Shown: in pieces, positions 8,490 to 14,517 of the stretch | Position numbering within the stretch: position 1 is the first letter of the stretch | Layout of the letters: each line of letters opens with the position of its first letter | Origin: an uncultured Mucispirillum sp. | GTDB taxonomy: Bacteria > Chrysiogenota > Deferribacteres > Deferribacterales > Mucispirillaceae | Assembly (NCBI GenBank): GCA_910586745.1 | Contig: CAJUJZ010000026.1 | Span: 1 to 21,734 of the forward strand | DNA: 21,734 bases | Reading direction: 5' to 3' | Position numbers and translations under genes: made by a program | The notes under the pieces: model-generated | The model's input: the letters and a program-made list of their open reading frames with translations, nothing else | What the model was told of the DNA's origin: nothing | Databases searched by the model: none

Positions 8490-9539
8490 ATGAAGTCTAT
8501 AAGCGATATTGTATCTTATTTGCAGAGCCATATTTATTTCAATAACACTCTTTTTAACTATATTGTTGCAGTATTGATTTTTATATCTATAGTTTTTGCA
8601 ATCACATTATTTATTAAATTTGTTATTAAAAAAATTCCAATAGAGCAAAGCATATCTAATGTTTTTCTTGCATCAGTTATAGAAATATTTCGCAAACGAC
8701 TTATATATGTTTCTTATGCTGTAGCTGTTTATGCAGCTCTTACATATTTGACGATACCTGAAAAGTTAACACAGATTATACATAATGCTGTAATGGTATA
8801 TATATCTATAATAGTAGTGCTTGCAATAACAGATATATTAAAAAATATAAATACAGAAAGCCTTGCAAAAACAGGTGCAAATAAAATTCCTGCAGGTATT
8901 CTCACATTATTGAAAACTTTTATTTGGATTGCAGCCCTGCTTTTTATATTCTCAAATTTAGGTTATAATGTATCAACATTTATTACTGGGCTTGGTATTG
9001 GTGGTATAGCAGTTGCCCTTGCTGCTCAAAATATACTGGGTGATTTATTTAACTATATTGTTATTATTTTTGATAAACCTTTTGTAAAGGGTGATTTAAT
9101 TCAGTTTAATTCATTTTCTGGCAGGGTGGAATATATTGGTATTAAAAGCACAAGGATAAGAGGCTCTAATGGGGAGATGCTTTCTGTTTCTAATACTGAC
9201 CTTACAAAAAGTGTTATACAAAACTTTGAAATGGCTTTAAAACGGAGAAATGTATCTATTATAGGTGTAGAATACGAAACAGATATTGAGCTTGTGCATA
9301 AAATGCCAGAACTTTTAGAGCAGGCAGTAAAATCAGTTGATAATGTAGAATTTGCACGGGTGCATTTATCTTCCTTTAATACATCAAGTATTGATTTTGA
9401 ACTTGTGTATTATGTATTATCAAATGACTATGTAGAATATATAAAAGGTGTGCAGGCAGTAAATTTTGCAGTACTTGACATTTTTGCGAAAGAAGGTGTA
9501 AATTTTGCATATCCAGCACAAAGAATGATAAGCAAATAA
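8490..9539 (+). CDS. MscS-family mechanosensitive channel
   Basis: A 349-residue inner-membrane channel that opens under membrane tension and protects cells against hypo-osmotic shock. Hydrophobic segments lie at about 22-46, 73-88, 98-114, 140-157 and 163-190. The last is the pore-lining TM3, recognised by the Gly/Ala pattern GLGIGGIAVALAAQNILGD. It runs into the conserved beta domain (VKGDLIQFNSFSGRVEYIG, IRGSNGEMLSVSN) and a C-terminal alpha/beta vestibule domain. Two helices before the MscS core place it with the larger MscS-like group rather than E. coli MscS itself. AGAGG lies about six bases before the ATG. It seems to be transcribed alone. Confidence 0.93.
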   Translation: MKSISDIVSYLQSHIYFNNTLFNYIVAVLIFISIVFAITLFIKFVIKKIPIEQSISNVFLASVIEIFRKRLIYVSYAVAVYAALTYLTIPEKLTQIIHNAVMVYISIIVVLAITDILKNINTESLAKTGANKIPAGILTLLKTFIWIAALLFIFSNLGYNVSTFITGLGIGGIAVALAAQNILGDLFNYIVIIFDKPFVKGDLIQFNSFSGRVEYIGIKSTRIRGSNGEMLSVSNTDLTKSVIQNFEMALKRRNVSIIGVEYETDIELVHKMPELLEQAVKSVDNVEFARVHLSSFNTSSIDFELVYYVLSNDYVEYIKGVQAVNFAVLDIFAKEGVNFAYPAQRMISK

Positions 9540-9610
9540 TAATATTTGCTTGACGATTTATTTATATTGTTTTACTTTATCGGCATAGTTTTATTATAAT
9601 AAAAAAATAT

Positions 9611-9633
9611 GCTTTGCTGTGCTTTTAAATGAC
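9611..9633 (-). repeat. Degenerate copy of the GA-step hairpin repeat
   Basis: The stretch resembles the minus-orientation copy at 9776-9802 (CTTNGCT, a short loop, GCT, then ATGACA) but its arms no longer pair well. It is the first of three copies in this gap, in the order minus, plus, minus. Confidence 0.35.
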
Positions 9634-9659
9634 AGGATATATAGAATATTTGGATTTAT

Positions 9660-9695
9660 GTCATACTGAGCCTTTTAAGGCGAAGTATTTGTAAT
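9660..9695 (+). repeat. GA-step hairpin repeat, plus orientation, copy 1
   Basis: The core 9663-9688 folds as ATACT, GA, GCCT, loop, AGGC, GA, AGTAT. The outer and inner arms pair exactly and are separated by a GA step on each side, which can form tandem sheared G-A pairs in RNA. Two other plus copies are at 16136-16160 and 16347-16371, differing mainly in loop length. Flanks (TCAT before, TNTGTAAT after) are shared in part. Confidence 0.75.
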
Positions 9696-9775
9696 ATGAA
9701 ATTGAAATATATAATATAATTATGTAAACAATATTAAGATTAGCTTTTAGTATATAAAAAGCATAGGTTATTTTA

Positions 9776-9802
9776 AGATTCTTCGCTTTGCTCAGAATGA
9801 CA
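9776..9802 (-). repeat. GA-step hairpin repeat, minus orientation
   Basis: Read on the minus strand, 9798-9778 is ATTCT, GA, GC, AAA, GC, GA, AGAAT preceded by TGTC. It is the same plan as the plus copies with a shorter inner stem. Repeats of this kind (TTCGCTNNGCTCAGAATGACA) occur in many unrelated bacterial genomes. Confidence 0.7.
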
Positions 9803-9820
9803 CAGTTGTCTATAAAGTAG

Positions 9821-9914
9821 AGTTAAGCGTAAGCGACAGCCAAATTTATTTTGGCAGAGCGTGGTTTCAAAATTTTATGGATAAAATTTTGAAAATAACT
9901 TTAATGAGGTTTTA
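9821..9914 (+). repeat. Structured leader repeat upstream of dnaX
   Basis: This stretch matches the last repeat unit before rng: an AGCGACAG block, hairpin GCCAAA/TTTGGC (9839-9844 with 9850-9855), linker AGAGCGTGGTTT, then a long hairpin with arms at 9865-9878 and 9881-9894 that pair perfectly over 14 bases (13 if the loop is TGGA). The dnaX ribosome binding site GAGG and ATG follow within about 20 bases. The last hairpin differs in sequence from those at rng but stays paired. It is therefore likely part of the dnaX leader RNA. Confidence 0.7.
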
Positions 9915-11687
9915 ATGTCATATTTAGCACTTGCCCGAAAGTACAGACCGCAGACATTTTCAGAAGTATTATCACAGGATTTTATTACTTCTACTCTACA
10001 GAATGCTATAAATATGGGCAGAGTAACACATGCATATCTTTTTACTGGTCCTCGTGGTGTAGGTAAAACATCTACTGCCCGTATTTTTGCAAAAGCATTA
10101 AACTGCCAGAAGCCAGTTCAGGCTGCCCCATGTGGAGAATGTGATAACTGTCTTGAAATTACAGGCGGCACATCTCTTGATGTAATAGAAATAGATGGTG
10201 CATCAAATAGAGGTGTAGAGGAAATCCGTTCATTAAGGGAAGCTGTAAAATTTGTTCCTGTTAAAAGCAAATATAAGATTATAATAGTGGATGAAGTGCA
10301 TATGTTAACTGAGCAGGCTTTTAATGCTCTTTTGAAAACATTAGAAGAACCACCTGAGTATGTTATATTTATATTTGCAACAACTGACCAGCATAAAATA
10401 CCTGTAACTATACTTTCCAGATGCCAGCGATATGAGTTTAAAAAAATATCTTATGAAGAAATGAACTCTAATTTAAATAGTATACTTGCGAAAGAAAATA
10501 TAGAGTGTGAAAACGATGCATTAAATTATATTATCCGTAATTCTGACGGGTGTATGAGAGATGCACTTTCTCTTTTAGATCAGGTGATAGCTTACGGCGG
10601 TGGTAAAATAACATTAAAAGATACGGCATATCTTTTAGGTATAACTGATTCTTACTTATCTAATGATATTTTTAGTGCTGTTTTAAAAGAAGAAACTGAA
10701 AAACTGCCAGATTTAGTAAATATTGTAGATGAGAAAGGCATAGATTATAAATATATGACAGAGTGTCTTATAGAACACTGCAGAAATATGATGATTTATG
10801 TTGTATCAAATAAACTGCCGGGCAGTGATTTTACAATCAGAGAGGAAGAATATTATTCATTATTAAAAAGTTATGCTGAAAAAGCTAAACTTTACAGCTT
10901 ATTTCAAATCCTTACAAAGCTTATAAATGATTTAAAATATTCTGATTTTGCAAGATATGTTTTTGAATTTGCAGTTATTAAGGCAGCAAATATATCATCT
11001 ATTATTAATATATTAGATAACAGCAGCCCTGTTTCAGCTCCAGTGAAAAAGACAGTATCTGCACCAGTAAGTAAAGTAATTGAAAATGCATCAATACCAG
11101 TAAAACAGGAAACAGTAAAGCAGGAAATATCTAAAGAAATTGCAGATACAGCAAAGGCAGCAGAAATAGAAAAAGATACAGAGCCTGTACCAGTGTTTAA
11201 GGGCAGTGAAGAAGGTATATGGACAAGAGTATTAAATATAGCTTCATCAAAAAATCCTATGATTTATGCAATGCTTCAGCATGCAAATCTTATAGAAGAT
11301 ACTGCAGAACATTTAGCTATCAGCTTTCCACTTGATCGTAAGTTTCAGTTTACTCAGTTAAAAACAGGCAACTCAAAAGATATTTTTGAGAATATTGTTT
11401 TTATGGTAAGCGAAAAACATACAAAGATAGATATTACACTTGATAATAATATAGGAGACAGTAAAAAAAAAGCTGATATAGATGACGGTGCGGAAAAAAA
11501 AAGCCCTGATTTAAATAGAGAAGTGAGTAAAGCAGAAAGTGCTGGAACATCAGTAAAAAGAGTGCAGTCCCATAAAATAGAAAGTTTTGCTGTGCAGAAA
11601 ATGAAAGAAGACTTAAAGTATAATGAATTTTTGAAAACAGCAGAAAAAGAATTGGGCTGCCAGATAATTAATATAGAAAAGGATTAA
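9915..11687 (+). CDS. dnaX: DNA polymerase III subunits tau and gamma
   Basis: Clamp-loader ATPase that loads the sliding clamp and, as tau, links polymerase and helicase at the replication fork. The 590-residue product has an AAA+ core: Walker A GPRGVGKT at 45-52, zinc-binding C64, C73, C76 and C79, Walker B IIIVDEVHM with D126 and E127, sensor 1 ATTDQHKIP, and the SRC arginine finger at R169. The clamp-loader collar lies at about 220-365. A Lys/Glu/Pro-rich linker precedes the C-terminal domain. Two A9 runs at 11463-11471 and 11484-11492 could shift the frame and give a gamma-like protein of about 520-530 residues. ybaB and recR follow closely, the classic bacterial order. Confidence 0.97.
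   Translation: MSYLALARKYRPQTFSEVLSQDFITSTLQNAINMGRVTHAYLFTGPRGVGKTSTARIFAKALNCQKPVQAAPCGECDNCLEITGGTSLDVIEIDGASNRGVEEIRSLREAVKFVPVKSKYKIIIVDEVHMLTEQAFNALLKTLEEPPEYVIFIFATTDQHKIPVTILSRCQRYEFKKISYEEMNSNLNSILAKENIECENDALNYIIRNSDGCMRDALSLLDQVIAYGGGKITLKDTAYLLGITDSYLSNDIFSAVLKEETEKLPDLVNIVDEKGIDYKYMTECLIEHCRNMMIYVVSNKLPGSDFTIREEEYYSLLKSYAEKAKLYSLFQILTKLINDLKYSDFARYVFEFAVIKAANISSIINILDNSSPVSAPVKKTVSAPVSKVIENASIPVKQETVKQEISKEIADTAKAAEIEKDTEPVPVFKGSEEGIWTRVLNIASSKNPMIYAMLQHANLIEDTAEHLAISFPLDRKFQFTQLKTGNSKDIFENIVFMVSEKHTKIDITLDNNIGDSKKKADIDDGAEKKSPDLNREVSKAESAGTSVKRVQSHKIESFAVQKMKEDLKYNEFLKTAEKELGCQIINIEKD
11453..11492 (+). promoter_or_regulatory. Candidate dnaX slippage region with two A9 runs
   Basis: The in-frame codons AGT AAA AAA AAA GCT contain nine A's (11463-11471), and a second A9 lies at 11484-11492. 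A Shine-Dalgarno-like AGGAG sits at 11453-11457, six bases before the first run. A minus-one shift at the first run reads AGC then TGA; at the second, AAG CCC TGA. A plus-one shift at the first run reaches TAG within three codons. Known dnaX genes make gamma by ribosomal frameshifting (E. coli) or by transcript slippage on A9 (Thermus). Confidence 0.5.
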
Positions 11688-11713
11688 TATATAAAGAATA
11701 TGAGGTGAATATT

Positions 11714-12022
11714 ATGAATATGCAGCAGATTATGCGTCAGGCACAAAAAATGCAGAAGAAAATGGAGGAAGCTCAGGCAGAGGCAGCAGCTCAAGTGGTA
11801 GAAGCAAGTGCTGGCGGCGGGATGGTATCTGTTAAGGTAAATGGTAAACAGGAACTTTTAGAAGTAGTAATAGAAAAAGATGTTGTTAATCCAGATGATG
11901 TGGAAATGCTGCAGGATTTAATTGTAGCAGCAGTTAATGAAGGTATGAAAAAAGCACAGCAGCTTATGCAGGATAAACTTCAAGGCATTACTGGTGGATT
12001 AAATATTCCAGGAATGTTTTAA
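11714..12022 (+). CDS. ybaB: YbaB/EbfC-family nucleoid-associated protein
   Basis: A 102-residue DNA-binding protein of the YbaB/EbfC family, a dimer that binds DNA and is nearly always found between dnaX and recR, as here. The N-terminal half is the usual Met/Gln/Glu-rich helix (MRQAQKMQKKMEEAQAE). The core GGGMVSVKVNGKQELLEVVI and the C-terminal helix ending in GGLNIPGMF match the family. I choose the ATG at 11714 because AGGTG lies seven bases upstream; a GTG at 11705 is in frame but overlaps that binding site. It starts 26 bases after dnaX. Confidence 0.93.
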   Translation: MNMQQIMRQAQKMQKKMEEAQAEAAAQVVEASAGGGMVSVKVNGKQELLEVVIEKDVVNPDDVEMLQDLIVAAVNEGMKKAQQLMQDKLQGITGGLNIPGMF

Positions 12023-12040
12023 TTAAGGATATAGTTTATA

Positions 12041-12640
12041 ATGCAGAATATTCAAGTCTTTGATGACTGTGTCCATGAGCTTTCAAGACTTCCAGGGGTG
12101 GGTAAAAAAACAGCTGTCCGCCTTGCACTGCATATATTAAAGATAAAGTCGGAACAAGCATACAAACTTTCTGATGCTATTAGAAAGCTAAAAGATAACA
12201 TAAAATTCTGTAAAGAGTGCGGCTCTATTGCAGAAGGCGATATGTGCAAAGTATGCAGTGATGAACACAGAAATAAAGATATAATATGTATAGTTGAAGA
12301 AGCAAAAGATGTATTTTTTATAGAAAATACAGGCAGGTTTAATGGACTTTATCATGTTTTAGGTGGCAAAATATCGCCACTTGATGGTATTGGTCCGTCA
12401 GATTTAAGTTTTAATAAATTAATTGAAAGAGTGGAAAAACTTTATATAAAAGAAGTTATTGTTGCCACTAATCCAGATGCAGATGGTGAAACTACTGCAT
12501 CATACATAGGAAAAATACTTCAAAATGTACCTAATTTAAAAGTTACAAAACTTGCAAGCGGTATTCCTATTGGTTCTCATTTAGAATATTCAGATGAAAT
12601 AACTTTATTAAGAGCTTTGGAAAACAGGGTAAATTTATAA
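12041..12640 (+). CDS. recR: Recombination mediator protein RecR
   Basis: RecR works with RecO (and RecF) to load RecA on gapped single-stranded DNA. The 199-residue length is typical. Order of parts: helix-hairpin-helix LPGVGKKTAVRLA (17-29), zinc finger with C57, C60, C69 and C72, Toprim domain starting near IVEEAKD (E86) with NPDADGE at 144-150, and the C-terminal Walker B-like segment with ASGIPIGSHLEYSDEITL. AAGGA lies upstream of the ATG, and the gene begins 18 bases after ybaB. A terminator follows directly, so dnaX-ybaB-recR looks like one operon. Confidence 0.97.
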   Translation: MQNIQVFDDCVHELSRLPGVGKKTAVRLALHILKIKSEQAYKLSDAIRKLKDNIKFCKECGSIAEGDMCKVCSDEHRNKDIICIVEEAKDVFFIENTGRFNGLYHVLGGKISPLDGIGPSDLSFNKLIERVEKLYIKEVIVATNPDADGETTASYIGKILQNVPNLKVTKLASGIPIGSHLEYSDEITLLRALENRVNL

Positions 12641-12644
12641 TGAG

Positions 12645-12672
12645 ACAGGCTTAGGAAAAGCCTGTTTAATTT
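12645..12672 (+). terminator. Terminator after recR
   Basis: ACAGGCTT and AAGCCTGT form a perfect eight-base stem with loop AGGAA, followed by TTTAATTT. It lies four bases after the recR stop. The AGGA-type loop recurs in the first hairpin of the structured repeat units near rng, and a degenerate version of their last hairpin follows at about 12671-12700, so this may be a partial copy of the same family. Confidence 0.75.
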
Positions 12673-12793
12673 CAAAATTTCAAGGACGAGTGATTTTTAA
12701 GAGAGCTGCCTGTTCCCGCCTGAGTAGGAAAAAAAGAAAAGCAGCTTTAGAAGTTTTGAATAGAAATTTGATAATATCAGGAATTTTAATATA

Positions 12794-13479
12794 ATGAATA
12801 GTATATGGAAAAGTGAAAATAATATTAAAATTAATCAAAAAAATAAATATAATAGAATAGATTTACTTGATAATTTAAAAGAAAACAGTGTGAAAGTATT
12901 TTTTTTGACCCACAGTACAGGGGAATTTTAAATAAACTTTCTTATGGTAATGAAGGAGTAAGCCGTGGCAGAGCTAGAAGCAGTCTTCCACAAATGAGCG
13001 AAGTTCTAATTTATGAATTTATATCTAAAATAGAAAAAGTGCTTATGCCTAGCGGTTATTTATTTTTATGGGTAGACAAATTCCATTTAGTAGAAGGGGT
13101 TTCTTCTTGGTTTGGTGATATTTCCACACTTTCACTTGTAGATATGATTACATGGAATAAAGAGAAAATGGGTATGGGATATAGAACAAGAAGACAGTCG
13201 GAATATTTAGTAATTATCCAAAAAGAACCTAAAAAGGCAAAGTCTACATGGACTATTCATAATATACCTGATATTTGGTCTGAAAAGGTAGAGAAAAGAC
13301 ACCCACATTCTAAGCCAATAAACCTGCAAAAAAAATTAATTGAAGCGACAACCTGTGAAGGTGATATTGTATGTGATCCTGCAAGTGGTGGTTATTCTGT
13401 GTTAGAATGCTGTAAAGAATTAAATAGAACATTTATTGGCTGTGATTTAGTTTTTGGAGAAGATAATAGTGAAACTTAG
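12794..13479 (+). pseudogene. Beta-class DNA methyltransferase, frame broken at a T8 tract (possibly phase-variable)
   Basis: An adenine-N6 or cytosine-N4 DNA methyltransferase of a type II restriction-modification system. The ATG at 12794, with AGGA upstream, starts a frame that runs 37 codons to VKVFF and enters eight T's at 12899-12906. There the frame is lost and ends after a few codons. In the adjacent frame the protein continues as DPQYRG (catalytic motif IV), then SGYLFLWVDKFH, WNKEKMGMGYRTRRQSEY, WSEKVEKRHPHSKP, and the AdoMet-binding DPASGGYSVLECC near the end. The order IV before I is beta-class. Nine or six T's would give an intact protein of about 228 residues. The intact frame alone starts only at 12994 and lacks motif IV. 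Phase variation or simple decay are both possible. Confidence 0.8.
12899..12906 (+). repeat. T8 homopolymer at the methyltransferase frame break
   Basis: Eight T's stand exactly between the N-terminal frame and the frame encoding DPQYRG. Gain of one T or loss of two restores a single open frame. Runs of this kind change length easily during replication. Confidence 0.8.
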
Positions 13480-13523
13480 AAATTAAAAAAGGACGAAAAG
13501 ATGGTAATTCTGCTTATAAAAGA

Positions 13524-14165
13524 GTGTTTAATAATACAGAGTTGGGAGATTTAATATCAAAAATTCAGGCAACAGTTATTTCTAATGGCAATGAGTTAGA
13601 AAAAATTATTTTATCGCAGACTAATACTATTGATAATTTAAATGAATTTATTGATAAAGCTGAAATTGGCGTAATTGAAAATGGTGTTTTTGTATGCCCT
13701 AAAAAAATAATTAAGGCAAGTAATTATGCAGTAAAAAATCCAATAGATAATAAAGGCATAGAGCCAGATTTATTGATTTTTGTTGTAGAAAAACATAGAA
13801 TTTGTAAGATTGTTGAATTAAAAGACGGAGATATTTTTGATACAAAAAAAGCAGCTGGTGAAAAAGAACATTTAGTAACATTTTTAAAAGAGTTTGGGAG
13901 TAAAATCCCATTTAGAACAGAATTATATATCTGTTCTTTTAATCAAAATGATATTAATGCAATAAAGACTGGTTTAAAAAATACTTTTAAAGAAGAAGAA
14001 ATTTTAACAGGCAGGGCATTTTGTGATATACTCCATTTGGATTATGATAGTATAATTAAATCACGATTAGAAGATGCAGAAGATAATTTTAATTATTTTA
14101 TAGAAGAACTTGTAGAAATAGAGCAGGTAAGAAGTAAAATATTAGAGATAATAGATAAGAAATAA
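13524..14165 (+). CDS. Putative type II restriction endonuclease (PD-(D/E)XK)
   Basis: A 213-residue protein next to the DNA methyltransferase, so probably its partner nuclease. It holds a plausible PD-(D/E)XK site: EPDLLIF (D82) followed by KIVELKDGD (E98, K100), the usual spacing of these metal-dependent nucleases. No named restriction enzyme is recognised. The start is uncertain. The GTG at 13524 has no good ribosome binding site, and the same frame is open back to 13473, encoding NLEIKKGRKDGNSAYKR, which reads like real protein. A GTG at 13469 would join this frame if one base near 13478 were absent, so the true N-terminus may be broken or start elsewhere. GC content is low, as in an acquired cassette. 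Confidence 0.65.
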   Translation: MFNNTELGDLISKIQATVISNGNELEKIILSQTNTIDNLNEFIDKAEIGVIENGVFVCPKKIIKASNYAVKNPIDNKGIEPDLLIFVVEKHRICKIVELKDGDIFDTKKAAGEKEHLVTFLKEFGSKIPFRTELYICSFNQNDINAIKTGLKNTFKEEEILTGRAFCDILHLDYDSIIKSRLEDAEDNFNYFIEELVEIEQVRSKILEIIDKK

Positions 14166-14203
14166 AATTATAATTATTTATAAATAGAAAGGATTAGATT
14201 ATT

Positions 14204-14517
14204 ATAAGCCACAGGATATGGCATTTTATGTGAGAACGACAGTCGAATTTATTTTGGCATAGCGTAGTTTAAAATTTTCAAGGCTGAAAATTTTAATAGG
14301 AGTTTAATATAAGCCACAGGAAGTGGCATTTTATGTGAGAACGACAGTCGAATTTATTTTTGCATAGCGTAGTTTAAAATTTTTAAGGCTGAAAATTTTA
14401 ATAGGAGTTTAATATAAGCCACAGGAAGTGGCGTCGCTTGCGAGAGCGATAGCCAAACTTGTTTTGGCAGAGCGTGGTTTAAAAAATCCAAGGATGGATT
14501 TTTTAATAGGAGTTTAT
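14204..14517 (+). repeat. Three tandem 105-bp structured repeat units upstream of rng
   Basis: Units begin at 14204, 14309 and 14414, each with ATAAGCCACAGGA and each ending in ATAGGAGTTTA. Units 1 and 2 differ at only four positions by my count. Unit 3 keeps the ends but differs in the middle. Each unit can form a first hairpin (GCCAC/GTGGC, AGGAA loop; weaker in unit 1), a middle hairpin around AATTTATTT (GCCAAA/TTTGGC in unit 3), and a last 12-base hairpin just before AGGAG. Only in unit 3 does the AGGAG lead to an ATG, that of rng at 14518; in the others an ATA stands at that place. The stretch explains the whole gap between the endonuclease gene and rng. Confidence 0.9.
14479..14506 (+). 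promoter_or_regulatory. Last hairpin before the rng ribosome binding site
   Basis: TTAAAAAATCCA and TGGATTTTTTAA pair perfectly over 12 bases with loop AGGA. The AGGAG ribosome binding site (14508-14512) begins two bases after the stem. In units 1 and 2 the same place holds TTAAAATTTTCA/TGAAAATTTTAA and a variant with one U-G pair, with loop AGGC. The stem thus changes sequence while staying paired, which suggests a selected RNA structure near the start of translation. Confidence 0.65.

Noticed and set aside
14428..14517. In-frame GTG that would extend RNase G by 30 residues
   Set aside because: The extension translates the third leader repeat, and the ATG at 14518 has AGGAG at good spacing and begins where RNase G proteins usually start.
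14204..14517. CRISPR array
   Set aside because: The units are directly tandem at 105 bases with no unique spacers between short repeats, and no cas gene is present.
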